Source: JALYXV01 sp963791545 (lineage in GTDB: Bacteria; Actinomycetota; Acidimicrobiia; Acidimicrobiales; Palsa-688). From it: 64,000 nt of DNA. A program made the translations under genes and the position numbers. Within the stretch, counting starts at the first letter, position 1; each line of letters starts with the position of its first letter. A model generated the notes under the pieces. That model did no database searches, was not told where the DNA came from, and saw only the letters and a list, made by a program, of their open reading frames with translations. The DNA lies in contig CAWBSR010000017.1 in assembly GCA_963791545.1 (NCBI GenBank), forward strand, positions 62,001-126,000, in the 5' to 3' direction. Shown one piece after another: positions 8,143 through 17,782 of this stretch.

Positions 8143-10216
8143 ATGGTAAATGTGGAGGGGTCTCTGTCCGCAGACCTCATCGCCCAGCAGAACTTTGGTG
8201 CCGCCCGGCGGGGCTTCGATCCAGACGAGGTTCGTGCCTTCCTCGTCAAGGTGGCCGCCGAGATCATGTCCCTCCACGAGAGGCAGTCGGCGCTCGAGGT
8301 CGCCCGCCGTGACGCCGAGTACCGCGCCGCCCACCCGTCTTTCGACGAGGAAACCCTGCTCGGGGCGGTCGGCAATGAGACGGCTCAGATCCTCAAGAGC
8401 GCCCACGAGGCAGCAGGCGACATCAAATCCAGGGCGGAGGAAAACGCTTCCCGCATCTTGAAGGAGGCTCATCAACACGCAGGCACGCTGCGTGTCGAAG
8501 CGGAAACCGTCCTCTCCCGGAGGACCGAGGAAGCGGAGACCATCGCGGGGCGGATAAGAGAGGCGGGCCGAACCGAGGCGGAACGCCTGGTGGACCAGGC
8601 CCGCCAGCAGGCCAAGGCCATCCGGGCCCAGGCCGAGGCGGAGCGCAACGCCATGATCGAGGGCGCCCAGTCGACCCGGGACCGGATCCTCAGCGCCCTC
8701 TCGAGGAAACGCAACGTGGCGGTCGCCCAGGTCGAACAGCTCCGAGCGGGACGGGAACGACTGCTGGAGGCCTATCAGCTGGTTCGCAGCACCCTGGACG
8801 AAGTCACCGAGGAGCTGTCCCGGGCGGAAACCGAAGCCCGGGCGGCCGCCGACCGCGTCCGTCACCGAACGCTGGCGCTGGACGATCCGGACGGGCTGGA
8901 GGAGGAGGGTGAGCCCACCAACCCCACGTTGCCCATCATCCAGAAGCATCTCCGGCGGGCGGTGAGCGGTCCCGTCGAACCGCCGGCACGGGGGTCGGTC
9001 CCGCCGGCGACGTCTCCACCGGCGACATCGTCACCGGTCGCCACAGGCGACGCCGGTCGCCAAGGCGACGCCGCCGGTTTCCCCGGTTTCCCCGCCGGTC
9101 AGAGCCTCGGGGCCGGTTTCTCCGGCCCCGGCGAGCTCGGCCCCAGCGGCCCCATCGGCCCCATCGGCTCCGCCAGCCCTTTCCTCTTCAAAGGCCGCGG
9201 CCCCGGTGGCTGTCGCCAGCCCTTCCCCCGCCCCTGAGGCTCCGCTCGGCGCGGAGTCGGGTTCGGGCAACCTGGCGTCGCCGGACCCGGACCCGGACCC
9301 GGACCCGGACCCGGACCCGAGCCCGAGTGAGGGGCCCGGGACCATCAGCCGGTCCGACGCTGCGGACGCCACTACTGAGGCGACCGAAGGCGTTGCCGAA
9401 CCCGAACCGCCCCCCAAAGCGGAGGCTCCTAGCGCCGCCTCCGACGTCGACTCGCTCTTCGCCCGCATCCGAGCCGATCGGGAGCGGGCGGTGGCCCATG
9501 CCCACGAGGTGCTGGCCGCAGACGCACCCGTGCCCGACGCCGATGAGGTCCTCCTGCAGCGCCGCGACGAGCTGGTGGGCCCCGTCGAGGCCAATCTGAC
9601 CAGGCGCCTCAAGCGGGCCCTCCAGGACGACCAAAACGACCTGCTGGACCGCCTTCGGGGACTTCGCTCATCGCAAAAGGCCTCGGCGGTAGTCCTGATC
9701 GCCCCCGACGCCCATGCCGCCCGTTTCCACGACGCCTGCCGCCCCTTCCTCGCCGAGGCCTTCAGCGCCGGCGTCGCCTTCGTCGCCACAATGATCCCCG
9801 GAGCCCGGTCGTCGGACCACCTCGGGGGACTCGATCACGCCGCGGACGAACTGGCTGAGGCCATTGTGGAGCCGCTGCGGCGGCGCCTCGAGAGCGTCCT
9901 CGTTTCGGGTCAGGGCGACGACCCCGTCGTGCTGGCCGAGGCCGTCGGCGCCGCCTACCGCGAATGGAAGACCAAGCGGGTGGAGCTGGTGGCGGCCGAT
10001 CACGTGGCCGCCGCGTTCGCGGCCGGAGCCTACGTCGCCACCCCGTCGGGGACGTCGCTGCGCTGGCTGGTCGAGGACACCGACGGGCCATGCCCGGATT
10101 GCGATGACAACGTGCTGGCCGGCGAGCAGCCCAAGGGCGAGCCCTTCCCGACCGGGCAACGGCATCCGCCCGCCCACCCGGGGTGCCGGTGTCTGCTGGT
10201 CCTCCAACGGGGCTGA
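8143..10216 (+). pseudogene. DivIVA-type coiled-coil protein with Cys/His C-terminal domain, split by a frameshift
   Basis: Two overlapping frames look like one gene. Frame one (8143-9237) begins with a DivIVA-like segment ('NFGAARRGFDPDEVRAFL') followed by a long coiled coil to about residue 250. At roughly 9030-9060 the sensible reading moves to the next frame, whose Pro/Ala/Ser linker runs without a stop into the ORF starting at GTG 9206. Upstream of ~9038 that second frame is Arg-rich nonsense; downstream, the first frame is Gly/Phe-rich nonsense. The C-terminal domain (to 10216) ends with CPDC, 'HPPAHPGCRC', resembling the Cys/His end of phage Mu F-like proteins. One extra base explains the break; sequencing error and real mutation cannot be separated. 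Two separate genes with a GTG start is the alternative. Confidence 0.6.
9283..9318. repeat. 6-bp tandem repeat, six copies
   Basis: Six exact copies of GGACCC encode a Pro-Asp dipeptide run in the linker of the DivIVA-like gene. It lies ~240 bp downstream of the frameshift and marks the segment as slippage-prone. Confidence 0.9.
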
Positions 10217-10293
10217 ACCACCCTTAGGCGACCCTTATACCGACTGTTTGGCCGAATAACCGATCCATCCGGGATGCCGTAGGCTCCCCCGGC

Positions 10294-13200
10294 ATGCGAG
10301 TCCCGGCTGATCTCCCCAAGCGATCCCGGCGGGCGACCCGGGGTCGGGTCGTCATTGTCTCGCTGATCATCCTCTTCGTGCTGATCACGTCGCTGCGCAG
10401 CATCGCCAGCTTCTATACCGACTACCTCTGGTTCAAGGAACTGAAGTTCACCAGCGTCTTCCGGGGTGTGCTCGTCACGCAGGTGCTGTTGGCCGTCGTT
10501 TTTTGCGTGCTTTTCTTCGCCCTGATGCTGGGGAACCTGGTGCTCGCAGACAAGGTCGCGCCTCGCTTTCGGCCCACCGGGCCCGAGGACGAACTGGTCC
10601 AGCGCTACCGCGAGGCGGTCGGACCTCACGCCAACAAGGTACGGGTCGTCGTCGCGGTCGTCTTCGCCCTTTTCGCCGGTATCGGAACCCGGTCCCAGTG
10701 GAACAACTGGATCCTGTTCCGCCACTCGACGTCATTTAAGATCACCGACCCGCAGTTCGGGCGTGACGTCGGCTTCTACGTCTTCCAACTGCCGTTTATC
10801 AAGTTCTTCATCGACTGGCTGTTCGTGGCCATCGTGATCACCTTGGTCGTGACGGTGGTCTTCCACTACCTGAATGGTGGGATCCGGGTGCAGTCGCCTG
10901 TTCACCGGGTGACGCCCCAGGTCAAGGCCCACATCTCGGTCTTGCTGGGGGCGCTGGCCCTGGTGAAGGCGGTCGGTTACTGGTACGAGCGCTTCGAACT
11001 CGACCTCTCGACCAAGCACGTTGTCGAGGGGGCCACTTACACCAGCGTCCACGCCGACCTGCCCGCCAAGACGCTGCTAATCGTGATTGCCGTCTTCGCG
11101 GCGGGGCTCTTCATTTACAACATTTATCAAAAAGGCTGGACGCTCCCGATTATCGCGGTCGGATTGTGGGGGCTGGTTTGGGTCCTCGTCGGCGGCATCT
11201 ACCCGGCCGTCATCCAGGCCCTGAAGGTCACCCCGAGTGAGGTCGTCCGGGAGAAGCCCTACATCCAGCGCAACATCACCGCCACCCGCAACGCCTTCGA
11301 CATCAACAACGTCAGCGTCCATCAGTTCTCGGCCGCCGGGCAGCTGACGGCGGCGGACTTCGGCACCGGCTCATCCAATCTGAGCAACCTCGCCAACGTC
11401 CGGGTCCTCGACCCTCAGTTCGTGGCGGCCGCCTTCAACAAGCTGCAGGAGATCCGGTCCTACTACCAGTTCAACGATCTCGACGTCGATCGCTACAACC
11501 TCGGTGGGGCGCTCACCCAGACCCTGACCGCGGTCCGGGAGATCAAGTCGAGCGACGTGCCGGCGGGCTTCGTCAACCAGCACCTCACCTACAGCCATGG
11601 CTATGGGGCCGCCATGTCGCCCGCCAACCAGACCGGGGTCAACCCCTCTGACGGCACCCCGAACTTCGTGGTCTCGGACATCCCGCCCCAGTCGGCCACC
11701 GGGGCGCCTCCGCTCGACGTCCAGCCGCGCGTGTACTACGGCGAGAAGCAAAGCAACTATGTGATCGTCAACTCGGCCCAGCCCGAGCTCGACTACCAGG
11801 ACCGGGTAACGGGCAACAACGTGCCCTTCAACTACAACGGCAGTGGCGGCGTGGCGATGGGTTCGATCTTCCGGCGCCTCGCCTACGCCCTGCGCTTCGG
11901 TGATCCCAACCCCGTTATCTCCGGCCTGGTCACTTCGAAATCGCGAATTGTGTACGTGCGCAGCATCGGTGACCGGGTCCGCAAGGCGGCGCCATTCCTC
12001 AAGTTCGACTCCGACCCTTATGCCGTGGTTCTCAACGGGAAAATCTTCTGGATCCAGGACGCCTACACCGTCACCTCCCGTTACCCGTACTCGGAGACGG
12101 CCAACATCGACCGGACCCCCAGCACGAGCGGGCTCAACGCCAACTTCAACTACGTGCGCAACTCGGTCAAGGTCGTCATCGACGCCTACAACGGCTCGAT
12201 GAAGTTCTATGTGATCGACCCCAACGACCCGATCATCCAGACCTACCAGAAGGCGTTCCCCGAACTGTTCACCCCCGGCAGCCAGATGGACGCAGTGCTC
12301 AAGGCCCACCTGCGCTACCCCGAGGACCTGTTCCGGATCCAGACCAACATGTACGGCCGGTACCACCTGACCGACCCCAACAACTTCTACAGCCAGGCCA
12401 ACGCCTGGACGATCTCGCAGGACCCGGGATCGGGCTCGCCGGCCCCCCAGACGCCCAACTCCGTCGTCAACCCCGCCGGCCAAGTGGTGGCGGGCCGCCA
12501 GCAGCGGATGCAGCCCACCTTTCAGCTGCTCACGCTGCCGGCGCAGCAGAACCAGTCATTCCTCATCCTCCAGCCCTTCGTGCCGGTGTCGGCCTCGGAC
12601 AAGCAGCAGAACCTCACTGCGTTCATGACCGCCAAGGGGGATCCGACCGACTATGGGAACCTCGACGTCTTCGTGACCCCGGCCGGTCAGCAGATCGACG
12701 GTCCGGCGTTGATCAATGCCGCCATCAACGCCAACCCCGACATCTCCAAAGAGATCACCTTGCTCAATACTAACGGGAGCCAGGTTGAGTTGGGCAATGT
12801 GATCACCGTTCCCATCAACCAGTCGATCATCTACGTGCAACCGCTCTACGTCCAATCCTCCAGCAATCCGGTCCCTCGACTCGACGACGTGATCGTGGTG
12901 TACAACGGGGCCGCATTCCACGGTGGGACTCTCAACTCGGCGTTGTGCGCGACCCCCTTCGGAACGCCATTCTGCGCCCTGCCGGGCGGCTCCACGCCCC
13001 CGCCGGGAGGCAGCACCAACGCCGGAACCACGACCGGCGGCGGGACCACGACAACCACGACGACGCCGGGCTCGACCGCGACCACCGTCCCTGGGGCGCC
13101 GGCCAGCATCCAGCAGCTGCTAACCGACGCCGAGACCCACTTCCAGAACGCCGACAACGCCCTCAAGCAGGCGCCGCCCAACCTGGGTACCTACCAGAGC

Positions 13201-13308
13201 GAGGTGGCCGCGGCCGAAGCCGACATCATGCGGGCCTCGCAGCTAGCGGGTGCCACCCCCACCACCACGACCACGGTGCCCGCCACCACCGCCACCTCGC
13301 ATCCCTAA
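10294..13308 (+). CDS. UPF0182 family integral membrane protein
   Basis: A 1004-aa protein with several N-terminal membrane helices (first at ~20-40; 'FYTDYLWFKELKFTSVF' and 'GRDVGFYVFQLPFIKFF' are family-typical) and a large extracytoplasmic region rich in Asn, Tyr and Pro. It ends in Thr/Pro/Gly-rich linkers (TTTTTTPGSTATT) and a short helical tail. The length matches actinobacterial UPF0182 proteins such as the one beside the YlbL-like gene in mycobacteria. Biochemical function is unknown. The gene ends 55 bp before the initiator tRNA and is the last backbone gene before the island. Confidence 0.92.
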   Translation: MRVPADLPKRSRRATRGRVVIVSLIILFVLITSLRSIASFYTDYLWFKELKFTSVFRGVLVTQVLLAVVFCVLFFALMLGNLVLADKVAPRFRPTGPEDELVQRYREAVGPHANKVRVVVAVVFALFAGIGTRSQWNNWILFRHSTSFKITDPQFGRDVGFYVFQLPFIKFFIDWLFVAIVITLVVTVVFHYLNGGIRVQSPVHRVTPQVKAHISVLLGALALVKAVGYWYERFELDLSTKHVVEGATYTSVHADLPAKTLLIVIAVFAAGLFIYNIYQKGWTLPIIAVGLWGLVWVLVGGIYPAVIQALKVTPSEVVREKPYIQRNITATRNAFDINNVSVHQFSAAGQLTAADFGTGSSNLSNLANVRVLDPQFVAAAFNKLQEIRSYYQFNDLDVDRYNLGGALTQTLTAVREIKSSDVPAGFVNQHLTYSHGYGAAMSPANQTGVNPSDGTPNFVVSDIPPQSATGAPPLDVQPRVYYGEKQSNYVIVNSAQPELDYQDRVTGNNVPFNYNGSGGVAMGSIFRRLAYALRFGDPNPVISGLVTSKSRIVYVRSIGDRVRKAAPFLKFDSDPYAVVLNGKIFWIQDAYTVTSRYPYSETANIDRTPSTSGLNANFNYVRNSVKVVIDAYNGSMKFYVIDPNDPIIQTYQKAFPELFTPGSQMDAVLKAHLRYPEDLFRIQTNMYGRYHLTDPNNFYSQANAWTISQDPGSGSPAPQTPNSVVNPAGQVVAGRQQRMQPTFQLLTLPAQQNQSFLILQPFVPVSASDKQQNLTAFMTAKGDPTDYGNLDVFVTPAGQQIDGPALINAAINANPDISKEITLLNTNGSQVELGNVITVPINQSIIYVQPLYVQSSSNPVPRLDDVIVVYNGAAFHGGTLNSALCATPFGTPFCALPGGSTPPPGGSTNAGTTTGGGTTTTTTTPGSTATTVPGAPASIQQLLTDAETHFQNADNALKQAPPNLGTYQSEVAAAEADIMRASQLAGATPTTTTTVPATTATSHP

Positions 13309-13363
13309 CAGGCAGCTTCGCCGACCGGTCCGCCGAAGTCGGATGGTAGGATGTCCGAGCCGC

Positions 13364-13440
<77 letters not shown>

Positions 13441-13452
13441 TTTGCAGTGCGA

Positions 13453-13478
13453 AGGCCCAGGTCAGCGACCTGGGCTTT
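13453..13478 (+). terminator. Hairpin terminator after the tRNA
   Basis: A perfect 9-bp stem, GCCCAGGTC/GACCTGGGC, with a 3-nt loop and TTTCGTCG after it. It sits between the tRNA and the convergent integrase, so it may end transcription from both sides. It belongs to the island, not the original tRNA context. Confidence 0.7.
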
Positions 13479-13496
13479 CGTCGTTGGCTGGGACTT

Positions 13497-14699
13497 CTAC
13501 CGGGTCAGGCTGTCTTCTTCCGGCGCTTCTCCCGTCCTTACCGGCTGGCGCTCGACCGGTAGAACGCCGGGGACGATGAGCTGCTCGAAGGTGCGGGCGG
13601 CGTCGGCCTGCATGCCGGGGAGCACGTGCTGGTACGTCTCGATCGTGAAGGTGGGCGTGGCGTGACCGAGCCGCTCGCTCACGACCTTGACGGGGATGCC
13701 TGAGGCGATGAGCAGGGTGCCGTGGGTGTGGCGGAGGTCATGGAGTCGGATGGCCTTGACGCCGGCGCGGCGCACGATGCGCTCGAAGGCCTGGGAGATG
13801 GCGTGGGGGTGGATCGTCACACCGTGACCGTCGGTGAACATGCGCCCGGACGGTTCGATGCCGATGGCGCGCTGCTCAGTGTGCTGCCAGTGCCGCCAGG
13901 CCCGGAGCACGTCAATGGTGCTGGCCGGGAGGTCGACGCGCCGTCGGGCGTTTGCGGTCTTGCCGCGTGACTCGTCGAGCTCGTAGCCGATGGCGATCAG
14001 CCCGCGGTTGATCGACAACGTCTGCTTGGTCTCGTCGAGGTCGTCCCAGCGCAGTCCGAGCAGCTCGTTGCGCCGCATCCCGGTGAACGCGGCCAGCCAC
14101 AACGGCGCGAACAGCCGGTGCCCGGCGGCGGCCCGCAGGAACGCCTGTAGCTCCTCGGCCGTCCATGCCTGCTGTTCGACCTTGGGGATGGACCGCATGC
14201 TTGGTGCGTGGGCGAGCAGCGCAACGTTGCGGGTGAGGATGCCGCGGCGCACGGCCTCGGTGAGCGCGCCGCGGATTACGAGGTGGATGCCGTACACGGT
14301 CTTGGGGGCCATCCCGTCGCGCCCGTCGTGGGGGTGGAGCAGCTCTTCGTAGAACGCCTCGATCTGCTGGACTCGAAGGCGACGCAGGGGGATACGTCCG
14401 AGGGCGGGGCTGACATGGAGCTCGACGTTGCGCCGGTAGCCGACGTAGGTGCTCCTGGCGAGCGTGATCCGCATGCCCGGCAGCCACTGGCGGGTGAGGT
14501 AGGCACCGAAGGTGAGCGACCGGGTCTGGTCGTTGCGGCCGTTCCGGTCGGCCGCGAGCTTCGCGGCGAGCCGTTCGGCGTCGGCGCGCTCGGTGCCCGC
14601 CGCCTGCCAGCTACGCCGCTCCCGACCGGTGACGGGGTCGAGCCCTTCGTAGACGACCGCGTACCAGCGGTCTCCTTTCCGCGGAACGTAGCCCTTCAT
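13497..14699 (-). CDS. Tyrosine-family phage-type integrase
   Basis: A 400-aa integrase read toward the tRNA. The N-terminus ('YVPRKGDRWYAVVYEG') is an arm-binding-type domain, followed by a SAM-like core-binding domain and the catalytic domain. The catalytic residues are visible: Arg in 'FTGMRRNELLGLRW', the HDLRH box, the second His in ERLGH, and Tyr in 'ETYQHVLPG'. With the exact 45-bp direct repeats it is the obvious recombinase for insertion and excision of the ~50-kb island. It appears intact. No excisionase is recognised beside it. Confidence 0.95.
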   Translation of the reverse strand: MKGYVPRKGDRWYAVVYEGLDPVTGRERRSWQAAGTERADAERLAAKLAADRNGRNDQTRSLTFGAYLTRQWLPGMRITLARSTYVGYRRNVELHVSPALGRIPLRRLRVQQIEAFYEELLHPHDGRDGMAPKTVYGIHLVIRGALTEAVRRGILTRNVALLAHAPSMRSIPKVEQQAWTAEELQAFLRAAAGHRLFAPLWLAAFTGMRRNELLGLRWDDLDETKQTLSINRGLIAIGYELDESRGKTANARRRVDLPASTIDVLRAWRHWQHTEQRAIGIEPSGRMFTDGHGVTIHPHAISQAFERIVRRAGVKAIRLHDLRHTHGTLLIASGIPVKVVSERLGHATPTFTIETYQHVLPGMQADAARTFEQLIVPGVLPVERQPVRTGEAPEEDSLTR

Positions 14700-14968
14700 C
14701 GGAGTCTCCTTCCCGGGTCCGGCGGACGCCGGGCCTCGGTAGAAGGATCGGTAGAAGTCGCGTGACGGGCACCTGCAATCAGGATCGCGACTGCGTCTCC
14801 TGGTCCGATGGCTGGTCCGAAGCCGGTAGAAGGGCCGACGGCTTCGAGGTGCCAGGAGCAGCTAGCGCGGCCTGCGGAGTCGACTGGGCAAGTGCGACGC
14901 GACAGGCGAAGGACGGGGATCACGACGGTGGCGGCGACGCCAAGGGCGGCGGCAAACTCGTGCCTGTG

Positions 14969-15469
14969 ATGGTCGTGCGGGGAACGAAGAAGTTCCTTGA
15001 CCGTGTCGGCAGGGCCGATTGGTCCGAGGCGCCGAGTACGGGCGTACTCGGAGACTGGTACGCCAACTTGTTGTTCTGGCGACCTCAAGCCGTTCTGTTC
15101 GTGAATGAGCGCACCCGGTTGCCCGTCGTAGTTCCTTTCGCGCCAGGGTCGTCGATCCTCGAGCGGTTCCCTTCGCACTTCGCCGAGGTGGCAACGAGGA
15201 TCGGAGTGCCGGGCGACGCAATCGCCGCTGAGCGCGCATCGATGGCCGAGTGGGCCCTGGCCAAGACAGCGAACCGCAGCGTGCTCGGCACGATGAACGA
15301 GTTCACCTACCTCGCCGAGGACTTCCGCCGCCTGAACGAAGCCGTCGACCTGCTCGAGCTATCGCTGTGGCTCGCTCAGGTGCCGTGCAGCCCGCTCTTC
15401 AAGAGCCACGGCAGCCCAGACCGGGAGCTTCGAGCAGTCCTGGCGTCGAACGGGGATAGACGGCTGTGA
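14969..15469 (+). CDS. DUF6933-like protein
   Basis: The frame is open from 14762, but similarity to DUF6933-type proteins begins at the ATG at 14969 ('VRGTKKFLDRVG'), giving 166 aa. Landmarks are 'LGDWYANLLFWRPQ', 'LFVNERTRLPVVVP' and a C-terminal 'KTANRSVLGTMNEF'. The function of the family is not known to me. It heads a three-gene plus-strand run at the left end of the island; its stop overlaps the next gene's GTG start by 4 nt (GTGA). Confidence 0.7.
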   Translation: MVVRGTKKFLDRVGRADWSEAPSTGVLGDWYANLLFWRPQAVLFVNERTRLPVVVPFAPGSSILERFPSHFAEVATRIGVPGDAIAAERASMAEWALAKTANRSVLGTMNEFTYLAEDFRRLNEAVDLLELSLWLAQVPCSPLFKSHGSPDRELRAVLASNGDRRL

Positions 15470-15849
15470 CTCGCCCGCTGCCATTGCGCGTTGAGCAACC
15501 ACCCGACGACGCCATAGTCGTCCTGCGCGCCGGTGTCATGACCGTCGAGAGCGTACGCCGGGCGGCCGAGCGAACCTTCGCGCTCTACGCCGTCTATGGC
15601 GTGTCGGTCGAAGGTGTGATCGACACCACCGTGCAGGAGGCGTGTCGTGGCGAGCGCATCGCCGGCTATCGCCGCATCCGCCTCTCAACGTTCGGCCGCG
15701 TCCGCGGGGCCGGGTTCGCGCTCTTGGCGACCTTCGACCATCCCCACTTCACCGTCGTCCTCGCCGACCTAAACGAGCTCACCCTGGCGCGTCTCGACCG
15801 GTGCTTCGACGAGGCGATCCCCAACCCTGGCCGAGGACCAGCGGGGTAG
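15466..15849 (+). CDS. Hypothetical protein
   Basis: A 127-aa protein starting at GTG 15466 inside the DUF6933 stop codon overlap. It begins with a beta-rich segment ('DDAIVVLRAGVMTVESVRRAA') and ends 'FDHPHFTVVLADLNELTLARLDRCFDEAIPNPG'. I do not recognise the family. Tight coupling to its neighbours suggests a shared function. Confidence 0.65.
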   Translation: MTRPLPLRVEQPPDDAIVVLRAGVMTVESVRRAAERTFALYAVYGVSVEGVIDTTVQEACRGERIAGYRRIRLSTFGRVRGAGFALLATFDHPHFTVVLADLNELTLARLDRCFDEAIPNPGRGPAG

Positions 15850-15878
15850 CTTTGAGCGAGATGGAAGGAGGAACCGCC

Positions 15879-16121
15879 GTGCCTGACTACGACATCGCCG
15901 TCGACTTCATGGACATGACCGACGATCGACGCCTGTGGGCCCGCCCGGCCGATACCCGCCCCGGCTTGGAGGCTGTTGTCGGCCGTCACGTTGTCGTCGG
16001 TGACGACGACGCCGACCCCCGCGTCGCTCGGATCGTCGCGATCGATGACGACGGCAACCTCGAGCTAGAGATCCTCCCCGGCGCCGTGGACTCTCACCTC
16101 GACCTCCTCGCCCCGGCATGA
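15879..16121 (+). CDS. Small acidic hypothetical protein
   Basis: An 80-aa protein. I chose the GTG at 15879 because AAGGAGG lies 7 bp upstream. The sequence is Asp-rich with a small beta-type core ('GRHVVVGDDDADPRVARIVAIDDDGNLELEILPG'). No known motif. It is the third gene of the DUF6933 run, 29 bp after the previous stop. Confidence 0.6.
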   Translation: MPDYDIAVDFMDMTDDRRLWARPADTRPGLEAVVGRHVVVGDDDADPRVARIVAIDDDGNLELEILPGAVDSHLDLLAPA

Positions 16122-16158
16122 CAAGCGCGAAGCGGGCATTGTTCCTCGGGCTGCCCAC

Positions 16159-16185
16159 GCCTTGTCAGCGGATTTGTCAGCGCAA
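16159..16185 (+). repeat. 27-bp end-associated repeat, left copy
   Basis: Exact match to 63223-63249 in the same orientation. It contains two TTGTCAGCG units separated by GAT. Both copies lie just after the last gene of a small operon near an island end, which suits an integrase arm site or the fossil right end of a smaller element. Confidence 0.85.
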
Positions 16186-17026
16186 TACGGACCTCCTAGC
16201 TACTTCGTCCCGAAAAACCCCTGACGGTCGGCGTGCTGGTCTTCTTCCGGTGGTTGGTGTGGGGCTGTGAGAGCCTGCGCCCCGCCGCTTTTGGTTTCTC
16301 CCGGCCCGTCTTTTCGGTCCTTCCGGACCGTCCGGACGCGCTGAGGAGAACCGCAGCGGCGGGACTCAAGCGGGGGCGCCGGAGTGTTCAGCAGTCGGCC
16401 AAGGAGACGAGATGCGCCACGAACGCCCCGGTCATCGTCTTCCCGTTCGGCGTATCAGCGTCTCGGTTCGTTCCGTCGATCCGTTTCGTGGCGGTCGTGG
16501 CGGTCAGGATATGGAGTTGCCGCGTCGGCGCTTCGGTTCCATTCGCCTGCCCTTCTCCCGAACTTCGGCGAGGCGGCCGCCCCGTCGTCAGGGTCGGTCG
16601 TGCGATCGGACTCCGGTCGGCAATGGCTGGTTAGGCCAATCATGTCGGTCGAACCGCAAACCACGATCCGGCCTTCGGCCCGTCAAGGGAACGGTCCGTC
16701 GATTGGCGTTTTGGATCGAGCACCGCTCGCATCCTGTGGTGGGCGAGGAACGGCTCCGGGCGTTGATCGAACGGGAACTCCTCGGTTTGGCTCAGGTGTC
16801 GCCGGCGTCGGGCTGTCGACCCCGACGGTCAGTCGTCACCTGGCCGGCACGGGGTCCCAACCCGGCGGATGAACGGCCAGGGTGCGCCCTCGCGGTCTAT
16901 CCGACTGGCTGAGGTACTCAAGCAAGTGACGGTTGTACGGTGGGCTGTCGTCGAGGGACTCTCCGGGGTCGGGATCGGGCGGCGGAGCGCGTCGGCGGTC
17001 GCTGCGCATGATCGATGAGCTGGGAG
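16186..17026. other. Gene-poor stretch
   Basis: Several overlapping frames are open but none has a credible start plus domain. Two adjacent frames near 16700-16850 hold short pieces reminiscent of a helix-turn-helix regulator ('RALIERELLGLAQVS' and 'LSTPTVSRHLA'), which would require a frameshift. I regard this as decayed DNA. Confidence 0.4.
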
Positions 17027-17782
17027 CTAGACAGCAGCCGGCACCGGCGCTGGCAAGGGTGGAGAGTTTGGCCACAGCGCTGGTGGGACCGGCTCGCCGG
17101 CGCGCACCGGAAACCAGATCGTCAGCACCCAGCTGGATCGATCGAACCCCTTGGCGCCCAGAATGCGGTCGTCGAGCGACACGCCGAGCGACGGCGAGGA
17201 CTCCAAGAAATCAAGTCCATCGGGGTCGGCGGCGCCCCCGCGCCCACCGGCATCGGACACCGTCACAAGCCCGACCTGTTGGCATTCCGGACTGTGCAGC
17301 AACCAGACGCTGGCCAGGTCCCGCGACTGGGCCGCATCTCGAATCCCTCCCCACGCCTGTTCGAGCGTTGCCCCGGCGCCAACCGGCACGTCCCAACGCT
17401 CGAATCGGATCGCCTTGTGGCAATCCGCGATCGGTTTGAAATCCTCGGCCCCGATGACATGCCATGCGCAGTAGACAGGATTGATGAAGAACGGGCGCTC
17501 GAAGAACCTGGTGCCGTCCACGACAAAATCGCGCTCGACCCAGTCGCGATAGGCCAGGGCGTTCTCAAAGGTGTCGAAGAGATACCGGCCGCCACTCAAG
17601 AAGTTGCCCGTGGACCTGTCGAACGCCACCGGCAGATGCTTCTGACGCATACCGGCGCGAGTCGCCATGACGGCCCGGTCCCGCTCGATCAGGACCGGCA
17701 CCTGCGCCATGGGCACTTCGGCAGGAAGAGCGAAATCGGCGGTGAAGGCGCCCTCAGCGTCGATGGGACCGACCGAGTACAT
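17027..17782 (-). CDS. Unrecognised 251-aa protein, possible alpha/beta-barrel dimer type
   Basis: The start at ATG 17782 (MYSVGPIDAEG) is chosen for the strong GAGAGGAGG ribosome site just upstream, although the frame is open further. Two halves have beta-alpha-beta rhythm: 'VPVLIERDRAVMATRAGM' with 'GRYLFDTFENALAYRDWV', and 'FERWDVPVGA' with 'RDLASVWLLHSPECQQVGLVTV'. This recalls monooxygenase/ABM-like ferredoxin folds, but no catalytic motif is evident. It stands alone between two gene-poor stretches. Confidence 0.55.
   Translation of the reverse strand: MYSVGPIDAEGAFTADFALPAEVPMAQVPVLIERDRAVMATRAGMRQKHLPVAFDRSTGNFLSGGRYLFDTFENALAYRDWVERDFVVDGTRFFERPFFINPVYCAWHVIGAEDFKPIADCHKAIRFERWDVPVGAGATLEQAWGGIRDAAQSRDLASVWLLHSPECQQVGLVTVSDAGGRGGAADPDGLDFLESSPSLGVSLDDRILGAKGFDRSSWVLTIWFPVRAGEPVPPALWPNSPPLPAPVPAAV

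Noticed and set aside
16233..16912. Protein-coding genes in 16.2-16.9 kb
   Set aside because: Overlapping frames with biased Arg/Ser/Pro composition, no good ribosome sites and no domain longer than a short HTH-like piece.
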